64,000 bases of DNA, taken from assembly GCF_016894345.1 (NCBI RefSeq), contig NZ_CP069798.1:620001-684000 (forward strand), in the 5' to 3' direction. The notes beneath the pieces were generated by a model. It did not search any database. It had not been told where the DNA came from and saw only the letters and a list, made by a program, of their open reading frames with translations. Below, piece after piece: positions 17,011 through 25,884 of this stretch. Positions within the stretch are counted from its first letter, which is position 1, and every line of letters begins with the position of its first letter. A program made the translations under genes and the position numbers. Source of the DNA: Paralysiella testudinis (GTDB lineage Bacteria; Pseudomonadota; Gammaproteobacteria; Burkholderiales; Neisseriaceae).

Positions 17011-17826
17011 CTATTCCACCGTTTTCGGCCAATCGCGGGTATCCACTTGCGGATACTGCATGCCCAAGGCACTGAGGCGATTGATGAGGATTTCCAAAAT
17101 TAACTGGTTGCGGCTGGATTTGGAATCGGCGGGGATGATATACCACGGTGCCGCCACGCTGCTGGTGGCGGCAATCACGCTTTCGTATTGCGCTTGAAAC
17201 GCATCCCACAATTTGCGGTCTTCCAAATCACCGGGGTTGAATTTCCAATTTTTATCGGCATTGTCGATGCGCTCTTGCAGGCGCTTGCGCTGCTCGTCTT
17301 TGGATATGTGCAGAAAAAATTTAATGATGGTGGTGCCGGTTTCGCTCAGCAGGCGTTCAAAATCGTTGATGTGGCCAATACGGCGTTCGGTTTCGGCTTG
17401 GTCTATCCAGCCTTTTACGCGCGTTACCAGCACGTCTTCGTAGTGGCTGCGGTTAAAAATCACCAATTCGCCGTTGCGCGGCACCACTTGGTGGATGCGC
17501 CATAAATAATCGTGCGCCAGCTCGGTTTCGGTGGGCGCTTTAAAAGCCTGCACGCGCACGCCCAGCGGGTCCACATTTTGGAATACTTTGCGGATGGTGC
17601 CGTCTTTGCCCGAAGTGTCCATGCCTTGCAGCACCACCAGCACTTTGCGCTTGCCTTCGGCATAGAGCAAGTCTTGCAGGGCGTCCAGTTGCGGTGCCAG
17701 TGCCGCCACTTGCGCATTGCGCGCGGCCTTGTCATTGGCGGTTTGGCTTTTGTCGGCCGGATCATAATCGGCCAGTTTCAGGCGCGCGCCGGCTTTGACG
17801 CGGTATTGTTTTTCCAGCTCAGACAT
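17011..17826 (-). CDS. PPK2-family polyphosphate kinase
   Basis: 271 residues from ATG 17826 (MSELEKQYRV), chosen because AAGGAA lies eight bases upstream; an in-frame ATG at 17847 would overlap the preceding gene. Walker A is GMDTSGKDGT, Walker B lies in IFNRSHYEDVLVTRV, and the lid region holds RKRLQERIDNADKNWKF. Such enzymes phosphorylate nucleoside mono- or diphosphates using polyphosphate, recycling ADP/GDP or AMP in the cytoplasm. The single-domain form with an N-terminal extension of about 70 residues matches class I or III members; the class cannot be settled by eye. It follows a 58-aa membrane-protein gene by 17 bp and is probably co-transcribed with it. Confidence 0.93.
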   Translation of the reverse strand: MSELEKQYRVKAGARLKLADYDPADKSQTANDKAARNAQVAALAPQLDALQDLLYAEGKRKVLVVLQGMDTSGKDGTIRKVFQNVDPLGVRVQAFKAPTETELAHDYLWRIHQVVPRNGELVIFNRSHYEDVLVTRVKGWIDQAETERRIGHINDFERLLSETGTTIIKFFLHISKDEQRKRLQERIDNADKNWKFNPGDLEDRKLWDAFQAQYESVIAATSSVAAPWYIIPADSKSSRNQLILEILINRLSALGMQYPQVDTRDWPKTVE

Positions 17827-17843
17827 GATGGTTTCCTTGATTT

Positions 17844-18020
17844 TCAATCTTCCATGGCGGCATCGATTTTAAAGCCCAGCCAGATACCGGCCAAGCCGCC
17901 CGCCACGCTCAATAATACACTGCTCAGCGACCATAAACTGCCGCCCCACAGCAGCGGCACATAGCCGCCGGCGGCCGCACCCAGCAGTGCGCCCAGAAAA
18001 AGCCAAGCACGCAACATCAT
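17844..18020 (-). CDS. Small glycine-rich membrane protein, 58 aa
   Basis: ATG ATG at 18020-18015 opens 58 codons ending in TGA at 17844-17846. The mRNA has AAAGGA a few bases upstream. The product starts MMLRAWLFLGALLG, has two hydrophobic segments (about 5-25 and 33-52, with GG and GLAGIWLGF packing motifs) and ends in the acidic tail KIDAAMED. It is short enough to be missed by automatic length limits. I do not recognise a family; it resembles small two-helix inner-membrane proteins with glycine zippers. It lies 17 bp upstream of the PPK2 gene on the same strand. Confidence 0.65.
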   Translation of the reverse strand: MMLRAWLFLGALLGAAAGGYVPLLWGGSLWSLSSVLLSVAGGLAGIWLGFKIDAAMED

Positions 18021-18047
18021 CGCATCCTTTCGGTAAAAATACAGATT

Positions 18048-19376
18048 TCAGGCAGCCGGTGGTGTGTCGGCTTTGTCTTGCTCCGGATTTGGGGTGTCTT
18101 GATTGGCGGTATCCACATGCGCTTGCGCGGCGGCGGCATCAAACGGCTCGTGGGCGGCTTCGTTGCGCGGATCTAGGTCGGCAATCACCGCGCCGCTGTC
18201 GCCGGGCATGCCCACAAACACGCTGCGTTCGGCTTGCGGCACTGGTTTTTGCCGCCAGGCAAAGCCTGCCAACAGCAAGGCGCACACCAAATACACACCG
18301 TAAAAGCCGTAGTGGCGCGCCTGCTCCATGGCCACGCCCAAGAGCAAGGGTGCCGCCAGCGAGCCCATGCCGTAGCAAAACAGCAGGCTGCGGCTGATTT
18401 CCACCGTGTTCATATTGTTGGGCAGCACATCGTTGGCGCGCGCTAAGCTCAGCGAATACAGGGTAAACAGGCTGCAGCCGAACACAAAGGCAGTGAGGTA
18501 ATGCGGCAGTGGCGAGCCGGGCCAAAACCACATCGCCAGCAATACCGCCAGCGAAGCCGCTGCGGCCAGCACCGCCCACAGTAAAATAATATTGCGCCGC
18601 CCGTAGCGGTTGGATAAACGCGCTACCGGAAACTGCACCACAAAGCCGCCCAACATCGCCAGCATCAAATACAGTGAAATCTGCTGCAAATTAAACCCTT
18701 GTTGCAGCAAAAACACCGACGACATGGTGAAAAAGCCGTTCACCATAATCCCCGCCAAAAAGCTGCCCACCAATGCCAGCGGCGCAATCGCCAGTAGATG
18801 CGGCAGGCTGATGCGCTGGCGCGGCGGCAAGGCCGGTTCGGCGATTTTGGTCAGCCCCACCGGCAGCATCGCCGCCATCACCAAAATGGCCGCCAAGGTG
18901 AAAATATTGCTGCTGGAGAGCTTAAGGCTGAGCAGGGCGATACCGGCGGTAAACGCCACGTAATACACCACATTGTAGATGGCCAATACCTTGGCGCGTT
19001 TGCGCGGCAGGCTGCGCTCGGTAAACCAGCTTTCCACCACCATCAGAATACTGAAATAGCAAAAGCCCAGCAAAATACGCAGCGCCGCCCACAGCCACAG
19101 GTTTTCCATCATCATATGGCCCAAGGCGGCCATGGCAAACACCGCACCGAACACACTGAAGCTGCGGATGTGCCCTACGCGCGACACAATGCGGTGCGCC
19201 ACCACCGCGCTTAAAGCCGCGCCCACAAAAAAGGCTGCGTTCAGCGCACCGATGGCAATGTTGTTCACCCCCATTTGCGCCAGCTTCACCCCGGCGGAAT
19301 TCAAAAACAGGCCGTAGCCGGCAAACAGAAAAAACACGCTGCCAAACAGCGAATAAAATTTGGTGGAGGAATTCAT
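18048..19376 (-). CDS. MFS transporter (YcaD-like)
   Basis: 442 residues from ATG 19376 (MNSSTKFYSLFGSVFF); in-frame ATGs at 19382 and 19424 would add 2 or 16 polar residues. About twelve membrane helices; the cytoplasmic loop after helix 2 reads HRIVSRVGHIRSF, a variant of the MFS signature, and loop 8-9 has RLSNRYGRRNI. About 60 hydrophilic residues follow the last helix and end DTPNPEQDKADTPPAA. The arrangement resembles E. coli YcaD (UMF2 group), of unknown substrate. Downstream lies the small membrane protein; upstream is the opp terminator. Confidence 0.82.
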   Translation of the reverse strand: MNSSTKFYSLFGSVFFLFAGYGLFLNSAGVKLAQMGVNNIAIGALNAAFFVGAALSAVVAHRIVSRVGHIRSFSVFGAVFAMAALGHMMMENLWLWAALRILLGFCYFSILMVVESWFTERSLPRKRAKVLAIYNVVYYVAFTAGIALLSLKLSSSNIFTLAAILVMAAMLPVGLTKIAEPALPPRQRISLPHLLAIAPLALVGSFLAGIMVNGFFTMSSVFLLQQGFNLQQISLYLMLAMLGGFVVQFPVARLSNRYGRRNIILLWAVLAAAASLAVLLAMWFWPGSPLPHYLTAFVFGCSLFTLYSLSLARANDVLPNNMNTVEISRSLLFCYGMGSLAAPLLLGVAMEQARHYGFYGVYLVCALLLAGFAWRQKPVPQAERSVFVGMPGDSGAVIADLDPRNEAAHEPFDAAAAQAHVDTANQDTPNPEQDKADTPPAA

Positions 19377-19456
19377 GGCCATGGCCCGGTGCGGCGGTGA
19401 TGGGAAACGGTCATAGCCTGACACAGAACAAAAGCCAGTGTAAAGGGTATGGCGGT

Positions 19457-19491
19457 AAAAAAAATTCAGGCAGCCTTCAAGGCTGCCTGAA
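19457..19491 (-). terminator. DUS-pair terminator of the opp operon
   Basis: Inverted DUS copies (19465-19476 and 19480-19491) form a 12-13 bp stem with a three-base loop. On the minus strand the stem is followed by eight T residues (complement of 19457-19464). It lies 37 bp past the oppF stop. Confidence 0.88.
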
Positions 19492-19527
19492 ATGGCGTTG
19501 TTTTCTAGTGAAAGCGCCGCGACAAAC

Positions 19528-20520
19528 TCACACTGCCGCCACGCTGTTTTTCAGGCAGGCGGTTTGGTGGTGGGCGGTGCCGGCCAGCAGCGGCTTGGTG
19601 TCGGCGCAGGCAGCGTCGGCAATCGGGCAGCGGGTGCGGAATACGCAGCCAGAAGGCGGGTTGATGGGGCTGGGTAAGTCGCCGGGCAAGAGCTGGATGG
19701 TTTTGCTGCGCTCGGCATCGGGGTCGGGCAGCGGCACGGCCGACATCAGCGCTTGGGTGTAAGGGTGCGTGGGGCTGCTGTAGACGGCTTTGTCGGTGCC
19801 CAGCTCCACGGCGTTGCCCAAATACATCACCAATACGCGGTCGGCAATGTGTTTCACCACCGATAAATCATGGGCGATGAAGATCAGCGCCAAGCCCATT
19901 TCTTTTTGAATTTGTTTAAGCAGGTTGATCACTTGCGCTTGAATCGATACATCCAGCGCGCTCACCGGCTCGTCGCAAATAATCAGCTTGGGCTCCAGAA
20001 TCAGCGCGCGGGCGATGCCGATGCGCTGGCACTGGCCGCCGGAAAACTCGTGCGGGTAGCGGTTAATCTGGTTGGGCAGCAGCCCCACTTTGGCCATAAT
20101 GGCTTTTACCCGTGCTTGGATGTCGGCTTTTTTCAGCGCGGGGTAGTAGGTTTGCAGCGGCTCGGCAATGATGTCGCCCACGGTCATGCGTGGGTTGAGT
20201 GAGGCCAGCGGGTCTTGAAAAATCATTTGGATGTCTTTGCGTTTCAGGCGCATGGCTTTGGCGCTTAAGCCCAATAGTTCGTCGCCTTCAAACACGATGC
20301 TGCCGGCACGCGCCTTCACCAAGCCGATGATGGCGCGCGCCAAGGTGGATTTGCCGCAGCCGGATTCGCCCACAATGCCCAAGGTTTCACCGGCGGCCAG
20401 CTCGAAAGAAACGCCGTTTACAGCTTTGAGGGTGGCCGGTTTTTGCCAAAACCAATCGCTTTTCTGGCGGATGTCGAAGGTTACTTGAATATCGCGCACG
20501 CTGAGTAAGGGCGAGGTCAT
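19528..20520 (-). CDS. oppF: Oligopeptide ABC transporter ATP-binding protein OppF
   Basis: 330 residues. Walker A is [11 protein letters not shown] (from about residue 52), signature motif is [15 protein letters not shown], Walker B is [12 protein letters not shown], with the switch His in [10 protein letters not shown]. The C-terminal oligo/dipeptide extension has [16 protein letters not shown], where cysteines bind an iron-sulphur cluster in related proteins. It forms the ATPase heterodimer with OppD. ATG overlaps the oppD stop by four bases. Confidence 0.93.
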   Translation of the reverse strand: MTSPLLSVRDIQVTFDIRQKSDWFWQKPATLKAVNGVSFELAAGETLGIVGESGCGKSTLARAIIGLVKARAGSIVFEGDELLGLSAKAMRLKRKDIQMIFQDPLASLNPRMTVGDIIAEPLQTYYPALKKADIQARVKAIMAKVGLLPNQINRYPHEFSGGQCQRIGIARALILEPKLIICDEPVSALDVSIQAQVINLLKQIQKEMGLALIFIAHDLSVVKHIADRVLVMYLGNAVELGTDKAVYSSPTHPYTQALMSAVPLPDPDAERSKTIQLLPGDLPSPINPPSGCVFRTRCPIADAACADTKPLLAGTAHHQTACLKNSVAAV

Positions 20521-21515
20521 GGGCGTGCTCCTGTGGTGTGGGTAAGGGGCAGGCCGCCTTCAGGCAGCCAATGGCAGGCGCGTTGACGCTGGTCAGCCAG
20601 CTGTTGCAGCGGCGGCGCGGTGTGGCGGCAGATGTCGCTTACGTGCAGGCAGCGTTGCTGGAAAGGGCAGCCCGGCGGCAGGCGCGACAAATTGGGCGGA
20701 TTGCCGGCAATGGTGGTGAGCTCTTCGGCTTCGTCGTCTAAGCGCGGCACGGCGCCCAACAGGCCGATGCTGTAGGGATGGCTGGGGCGGTAGAAAATAT
20801 CGTTTACCGCGCCGTATTCCATGGTGCGCCCGGCATACATCACCAGCACGTGGTCGCAAATGCCGGCCACCACGCCCAAATCGTGGGTAATCATGATGAT
20901 GGTGGTGTTGAAATCGCGCTTCAGCTCATTCAGCAAAGCCATGATTTGCGCTTGTACGGTAACGTCCAGCGCGGTGGTGGGCTCGTCGGCAATCAGCAGT
21001 TTGGGGCGGCACAGCAAGGCCATGGCCACCATCACGCGCTGGCGCATGCCGCCGGAAAACTCGTGCGGATACATGCCGATGCGGTTTTTGGCCTCGGGAA
21101 TTTTCACCGCTTCGAGCATACGCACCGATTCGGCCCAGGCGGCGTCTTTGCTCATGCCTTTGTGCAGGCGCAGCACTTCGGCCAGCTGGTCGCCCACGCG
21201 CATATAGGGGTTGAGCGAAGTCATCGGGTCTTGAAAAATCATGGCGATTTCTTCGGCGCGGATGCGGTTGAGGTGTTTTTCAGGCAGCCCCAAGATTTCT
21301 TTGCCTTCAAACAGCACCGAGCCTTGGGTGCGGCCGTTTTTGGCCAGCAAGCCCATTAAGGCAAACGCGGTTTGCGATTTACCGGATCCGGATTCGCCCA
21401 CAATGCCCAAGGTTTCGCCTTGGTGTAAATCGAAGTTTAGGTCGTTTACGGCGGTAACATCGCCGTCTTCAGTGGCAAAGGTTACGCGTAAATCGCGTAC
21501 TTGCAGCAAACTCAT
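20517..21515 (-). CDS. oppD: Oligopeptide ABC transporter ATP-binding protein OppD
   Basis: 332 residues. Walker A is [11 protein letters not shown], signature is [15 protein letters not shown], Walker B is [12 protein letters not shown], and the switch is MITHDLGVV. The C-terminal cysteine region is [16 protein letters not shown]. It works with OppF to drive peptide uptake through the OppBC channel. Nine bases separate it from oppC. The high GC here generates long mirror reading frames on the other strand, which are not genes. Confidence 0.93.
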   Translation of the reverse strand: MSLLQVRDLRVTFATEDGDVTAVNDLNFDLHQGETLGIVGESGSGKSQTAFALMGLLAKNGRTQGSVLFEGKEILGLPEKHLNRIRAEEIAMIFQDPMTSLNPYMRVGDQLAEVLRLHKGMSKDAAWAESVRMLEAVKIPEAKNRIGMYPHEFSGGMRQRVMVAMALLCRPKLLIADEPTTALDVTVQAQIMALLNELKRDFNTTIIMITHDLGVVAGICDHVLVMYAGRTMEYGAVNDIFYRPSHPYSIGLLGAVPRLDDEAEELTTIAGNPPNLSRLPPGCPFQQRCLHVSDICRHTAPPLQQLADQRQRACHWLPEGGLPLTHTTGARP

Positions 21516-21524
21516 GGCGGGCTC

Positions 21525-22433
21525 CTAGCGGTCTTTCGGGTCCAGCGCATCGCGCAGACCGTCGCCGATAAAGTTAAAACAAAACAGGGTAACCACCAGA
21601 AACACCGAGGGCACCAGCAATTGCCACGGGGCTACCTGCATGGTTTGCGCGCCGTCTTGCAGCAAAGCGCCCCAGCTTGTCATCGGTTCTTGTACGCCCA
21701 AGCCCAAAAAGCTCAAAAACGATTCAAACAAAATCATCGATGGCACCAACAACGAGGCATACACCACCACCACGCCCAACACATTGGGCACAATGTGGCG
21801 CAGCACAATATTGCGCCCGGATACACCGCCCACTTGTGCGGCTTCAATAAACTCCTTGCGCTTGAGGCTGAGCGTTTGCCCGCGCACAATCCGCGCCACA
21901 TCCAACCACGACACTAAGCCGATGGCCACAAAAATAAACACCAGATTGCGGCCAAAGAAGGTCACCAGTAAAATCACAAAAAACATAAACGGAAACGCAT
22001 TGAGGATTTCCAGAAAGCGCATCATCAGCATATCCGTTTTGCCGCCCACATAGCCGGATACCGCGCCGTATATCGTGCCGAACAGCACCGCCACCAGCGC
22101 ACCGGCCAGTCCCACCATCAGCGAAATACGCCCGCCCACGGCGGTGCGCACCAATAAATCGCGCCCGAGCGAATCGGTGCCGAAGTAATGTTGGTTGGCG
22201 AAAGAGGGTGGCGACTGCATATTGCCCCAGTCGGTTTCGGCATAGCCAAACGGTGCAAACAACGGTGTTAACAGCACAAAAGCACCAATCAGCAGCAATA
22301 CCACGCCGCTCACCAGTGCCGCCCTATTATGGCGGAAACGCCGCCAAGCGTCTTGCCACAGGCTGCGCCCCTTGATTTCGGCCTCGTCTGCCATTTGGGC
22401 AAGCGCGTTGGCCTGTTTTTTACTGATCATCAT
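21525..22433 (-). CDS. oppC: Oligopeptide ABC transporter permease OppC
   Basis: 302 residues with a long cytoplasmic N terminus, one helix near residues 37-58, a periplasmic domain (YFGTDSLGRDLL) and five further helices. The EAA coupling loop reads EFIEAAQVGGVSGRNIVLRHI. It pairs with OppB. Two consecutive ATG codons open the gene; either could be used. It is separated from oppB by about 200 bp holding an uptake-sequence-flanked palindromic repeat. Confidence 0.92.
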   Translation of the reverse strand: MMISKKQANALAQMADEAEIKGRSLWQDAWRRFRHNRAALVSGVVLLLIGAFVLLTPLFAPFGYAETDWGNMQSPPSFANQHYFGTDSLGRDLLVRTAVGGRISLMVGLAGALVAVLFGTIYGAVSGYVGGKTDMLMMRFLEILNAFPFMFFVILLVTFFGRNLVFIFVAIGLVSWLDVARIVRGQTLSLKRKEFIEAAQVGGVSGRNIVLRHIVPNVLGVVVVYASLLVPSMILFESFLSFLGLGVQEPMTSWGALLQDGAQTMQVAPWQLLVPSVFLVVTLFCFNFIGDGLRDALDPKDR

Positions 22434-22474
22434 GGTTTGTGTTCTTTTATAAAGTGGTTGTTGTTTTGGTGCTC

Positions 22475-22613
22475 AGGCTGCCTGAAGCCGTAGGTCGGAT
22501 TCTTGAATCCGACGTTTGGCCATTGGCCAAAGTGATGGGGGTGCCTTGCTCGGCGAACAAGTGTCGGATTCAAGAATCCGACCTACCGTATTTATTGGTT
22601 TTTCAGGCAGCCT
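22475..22613. repeat. DUS-flanked palindromic repeat between oppB and oppC
   Basis: Nested symmetry. Outer DUS copies (22475-22486 forward, 22602-22613 reverse) enclose exact 24-bp inverted repeats at 22490-22513 and 22563-22586. Each contains the near-palindrome GTCGGATTC-TT/AA-GAATCCGAC. A further copy of the 24-mer, with one difference and one base lost, stands alone at 23735-23758. The unit folds into a large hairpin within the opp transcript and may slow or end transcription into oppC. Confidence 0.75.
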
Positions 22614-22632
22614 ATGCTGCTCAATCGGGGGG

Positions 22633-23553
22633 TTAATAGCGGATTTTCGGATCAATCACCGCATACAGAATATCCACCACCGCATTAAAGGCAATGGTGA
22701 GCACCCCTACCAAAATGGTGAGGCTGAGCACCATGCCATAGTCGCGGTTAAGCGCACCGTTCACAAACAATTGGCCGATGCCGGGCAGGCCGAAAATGGT
22801 TTCAATCACAATCGAGCCAGTGATGATGCCCACAAACGCGGGGCCTAGGTAAGACACCACCGGCAGCATGGCCGGGCGCAAGGCGTGTTTGAGCACGATG
22901 TAGCGCATCGACAAGCCCTTGGCCTTGGCGGTGCGGATAAACGGGCTGTTCAGCACTTCAATCATGGAGCTGCGCATAATCCGCGCAATGCTGGCGGTGT
23001 AGGCCAGCGCCAATGCGGTTACCGGCAGCACCATATTGATGGCCGCACCGCCGTTCCAGCCGCCCGCAGGCAGCCATTGAAGGGTGATGGCGAAAATCAG
23101 CACCAACAGCGGCGCCTGAACAAAGCTGGGTATCACCACACCAATCATGGCAAAGCCCATTAATATATAGTCGAGCCAGGAATTTTGCTTCAAGGCGGCA
23201 ATGATGCCGAGGGTAACCCCCAGCAGCAATGCAATTACAAAGGCATATAGGCCGATTTCCAGCGATACCGGCAGCGATTGCGCCAGCAATTCATTTACGC
23301 TGTAATCTTTGTATTTAAACGAAGGGCCAAAGTCGCCGTGCGCCAATTGCTTTAAATAATTTAGATATTGCACGCCGATGGGGTCGTTGAGGCCGTATTT
23401 GGCTTCGATATTGGCCATCACCGCCGGCGGCAGGTTGCGCTCGCCGGTAAACGGGCTGCCCGGTGCCAGCCGCATCATAAAAAACGACACGGTAATCAGC
23501 ACCAGCAGGGTGGGAATGGCTTCGAGCAAGCGGCGGAAAATCAGTTTTAACAT
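22633..23553 (-). CDS. oppB: Oligopeptide ABC transporter permease OppB
   Basis: 306 residues with six membrane helices. The N terminus LIFRRLLEAIPTLLVLITVSF and the EAA loop (FIRTAKAKGLSMRYIVLKHAL) are typical of DppB/OppB permeases. It forms the inner-membrane channel with OppC. A terminator separates it from oppA upstream, so oppBCDF either depends on readthrough or has its own promoter in the 226 bp before this gene; no convincing promoter was seen there. Confidence 0.92.
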   Translation of the reverse strand: MLKLIFRRLLEAIPTLLVLITVSFFMMRLAPGSPFTGERNLPPAVMANIEAKYGLNDPIGVQYLNYLKQLAHGDFGPSFKYKDYSVNELLAQSLPVSLEIGLYAFVIALLLGVTLGIIAALKQNSWLDYILMGFAMIGVVIPSFVQAPLLVLIFAITLQWLPAGGWNGGAAINMVLPVTALALAYTASIARIMRSSMIEVLNSPFIRTAKAKGLSMRYIVLKHALRPAMLPVVSYLGPAFVGIITGSIVIETIFGLPGIGQLFVNGALNRDYGMVLSLTILVGVLTIAFNAVVDILYAVIDPKIRY

Positions 23554-23581
23554 AATGGATGCCTTGTGGGCTGGTGTTGCG

Positions 23582-23625
23582 AAAACGAAGTTTCTGCGCA
23601 GCTAAAACGAAGTTTTTGCGCAGAT
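23582..23625. repeat. Tandem 22-bp repeat before oppB
   Basis: Two adjoining 22-bp units (23582-23603 and 23604-23625) beginning AAAACGAAGTTT and ending TGCGCAG plus two bases; they differ at two positions. They lie in the oppB leader. A shortened relative appears near 47976-48000. Confidence 0.65.
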
Positions 23626-23734
23626 AAAATACGGTTTAGGCTGCCTGAAATCCATTTTCAAAAATAACGTAAAATGAAAATACTCAACATCCTATGGATC
23701 CGCTTTATTTCAATACAATCTTGATGTAGTGGCA

Positions 23735-23758
23735 GTAGGATTCAAGAATCCGACCTAC
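23735..23758. repeat. Single copy of the GATTC palindromic repeat
   Basis: The sequence GTAGGATTCAAGAATCC and the following GACCTAC repeat the unit found twice at 22490-22586, with part of the left arm lost. A DUS core follows at once (CTGCCTGAA). Confidence 0.65.
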
Positions 23759-23779
23759 GCAGCTGCCTGAAACATAAAA

Positions 23780-23810
23780 AGCCTGTTGCCACCCACGGCG
23801 GCAACAGGCT
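23780..23810 (-). terminator. Intrinsic terminator of oppA
   Basis: An 11-bp stem (AGCCTGTTGCC at 23780-23790 with 23800-23810) and nine-base loop. On the minus strand it is followed by TTTTTAT. It lies 12 bp past the oppA stop and separates oppA from oppBCDF, which would give more binding protein than permease. Confidence 0.85.
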
Positions 23811-23821
23811 GATGAGCCGAT

Positions 23822-25492
23822 TTAGTGTTTCAGCACCGACAGGTTTTTGATCTGCCAGTTGTCCATCGGATCTTTGACAGAATAGCCGGCCACATATGGT
23901 TTCACCAAGCGGGCGCTCACGTAGTGGTATACATTGGCTTGCGGTTGATCCACATCCAACACCGCTTCAGCCTGTTGATAAAGATCGGCACGCTGCTCCG
24001 GCGTGGTGTCTGGGTGCAGGGTTTTGTCCAGCAGGCTGTCGAACTGGGCGCTGGTGTATTTGGCGTGGTTGTTGCTGTTGCCGCTTTTCAGGGTGTTGAG
24101 GAAGCTGGAAGGCTCATTGTAATCAGCACACCAGCCACCGCGTGCCATCTGGAATTTCTGCGTGCGGCGGCTGTCCAGATAGGTTTTCCATTCTTGGTTG
24201 GTGAGGGTGATGTTCACAAAGCCCAGTGCCTCTTTCCACAACGATGAAGCGGCTACGGCTGCTTTTTTGTGGTTTTCGTTGGTGTTGTAGAGCAGCTCGA
24301 AATTCAGAGGCTTGCCATCGCCATAGCCGGCTTCGGCCAGCAGTTTTTTGGCTTCGGCAATGCGCTGCTCTTTGCTCCAGCTCTTCCATTCCGGCTCAAA
24401 CGGTTTGTCGCCTTGGGTGGCATTGGGGGTGTATTGGTAGGCCACGGTTTCGCCACGGCCAATCACCTTGTTTACCAAGGTGTCGCGATCCAAAGCCAAA
24501 GCCAGTGCACGGCGCACTTTGGGGTTGTCGAACGGGGCTTTGGTGGTGTTCATCTCGTAGTAATAGGTACACAAGCTCGGTGCTACTTTGAGTTGATCGC
24601 CCAGTTCTTGCTTCAGTGATTGGAATTGCTCAGTGGGCAAATCGGTGTAGCCCATATCGATTTCACCGGCTTTGTAGCGCGCCACATCGGTGGGTGGTGA
24701 GGCAATCGGCAACAGAATCGCTTTATTGATGGTGGTTTTGGCGTCGTTGTAGTAGTTGGGGTTGCGCTCCAGCACGATTTGGCTGTTTACTGCCCACTCT
24801 TTCAGGGTGTAGGCACCATTACCCACAAAATTGCCCGGTGCCGTCCATTTATCGCCCAGCTCTTGCACCACTTTGGGGTTAACTGGTTTTACCGAAGTAT
24901 GCACCATCATATCGGGGAAATACGGTACTGGCTCGGATAGGGTGATTTCCAGCGTTTTCGGGTCGATGGCTTTTACGCCCAAGGTATCGGGTTTGGCCTT
25001 GCCATCAATAATGGCTTGTGCGTTGGCCACCTTGGCATCGGCCAGATAGCTGGCGTAGGGTGAAGCGGTGGCCGGGTCGGTAACGCGGCGCAGGCTATAG
25101 GCAAAGTCTTCCGCGGTTACCGGGTCGCCGTTAGACCATTTGGCATCGCGCAGGTGGAAAATCCAAGTTTTGTTGTCTTCGCTTTCCCATTTCTCGGCCA
25201 TGCCCGGGACGGTGTTGCCATCGGCATCGGTGGTGGTGAGCCCTTCCAGCAGCTGGCGCAATACGCCGGATTCGGGCACGCCGGAAACTTTGTGGGGGTC
25301 GAGCGATTCGGGTTCGGCGCCGTTGTTAATCACAATTTCCTGTTTTTCCGCCAACTCGCCGGATTGTACCGTTGATTTGGCATCGCTGCCGCCGGCCGGG
25401 GCTTTGTCGCCGCCGCCGCATGCGGTAAGGCCGAAAGCCAGCGCCAACAACAGCGCCGAAGTTTTAACAGGGTGCTTGCCGCTTGTGCTCAT
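23822..25492 (-). CDS. oppA: Oligopeptide-binding lipoprotein OppA
   Basis: 556 residues. The lipoprotein signal ends at Cys25 (LTACGGG), followed by a flexible Gly/Ala/Ser linker. The SBP family 5 pattern is clear: GAEPESLDPHKVSG, KWSNGDPVTAEDFAYSLRRV, GNGAYTLKEW, NPNYYNDAKT, and FDNPKVRRALALALDRDTL. It captures peptides at the outer face of the inner membrane for OppBCDF. The mRNA has AAGGAAAG just before ATG. The protein is close in length to E. coli OppA (543). Confidence 0.94.
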   Translation of the reverse strand: MSTSGKHPVKTSALLLALAFGLTACGGGDKAPAGGSDAKSTVQSGELAEKQEIVINNGAEPESLDPHKVSGVPESGVLRQLLEGLTTTDADGNTVPGMAEKWESEDNKTWIFHLRDAKWSNGDPVTAEDFAYSLRRVTDPATASPYASYLADAKVANAQAIIDGKAKPDTLGVKAIDPKTLEITLSEPVPYFPDMMVHTSVKPVNPKVVQELGDKWTAPGNFVGNGAYTLKEWAVNSQIVLERNPNYYNDAKTTINKAILLPIASPPTDVARYKAGEIDMGYTDLPTEQFQSLKQELGDQLKVAPSLCTYYYEMNTTKAPFDNPKVRRALALALDRDTLVNKVIGRGETVAYQYTPNATQGDKPFEPEWKSWSKEQRIAEAKKLLAEAGYGDGKPLNFELLYNTNENHKKAAVAASSLWKEALGFVNITLTNQEWKTYLDSRRTQKFQMARGGWCADYNEPSSFLNTLKSGNSNNHAKYTSAQFDSLLDKTLHPDTTPEQRADLYQQAEAVLDVDQPQANVYHYVSARLVKPYVAGYSVKDPMDNWQIKNLSVLKH

Positions 25493-25848
25493 TTTTCTTT
25501 CCTTTGTTTAAATCCGCAACGGGAATATGCCTGTCCAATTGGCAGGCTGAGGTGGCGGGCGATTCTAACTCGTTGAATCGCCCGGATATTGGCTTGTTCA
25601 CTAAAATATCGTTGCGCCAACACGGGCTGCCTGAAACACAAAAAAGCCCACATTAGTGCAATAGCGTCATAAAAGCGTCATGCTGGTGACTCTAGCGCTA
25701 TCTTTGAAAAATTTGAACATAATGTCAAGGGAATTTGCACAAGCATTTGTTGTGCAATGCAGCATGGTTGGCTGTTGCCACGGTACCGAAACAGTACTTT
25801 CGGGTGGTGGAAATTTTACGTTCAGGCAGCCTTGGGCCATCAAATTGA

Positions 25849-25878
25849 TTGCAAAAGCCAATGGCGGCGTTTTATAAT
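25849..25878 (+). promoter_or_regulatory. Sigma-70 promoter of the riboswitch leader
   Basis: TTGCAA (25849-25854), an 18-bp spacer and a perfect TATAAT (25873-25878). Transcription should begin near 25885, just before the first riboswitch helix at 25888. Confidence 0.7.
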
Positions 25879-25884
25879 CGCCAC

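Noticed and set aside
18103-19214. Plus-strand frames opposite the MFS transporter
   Set aside because: Shadows of the transporter gene with antisense composition.
20778-21359. Long plus-strand open frame (193 codons) opposite oppD
   Set aside because: It is a mirror frame of a well-conserved ATPase gene in GC-rich DNA, His/Gln-rich, with no ribosome binding site.
22475-22613. Possible CRISPR-like repeat pair
   Set aside because: Only two units in inverted, not direct, orientation; no spacers and no cas genes.
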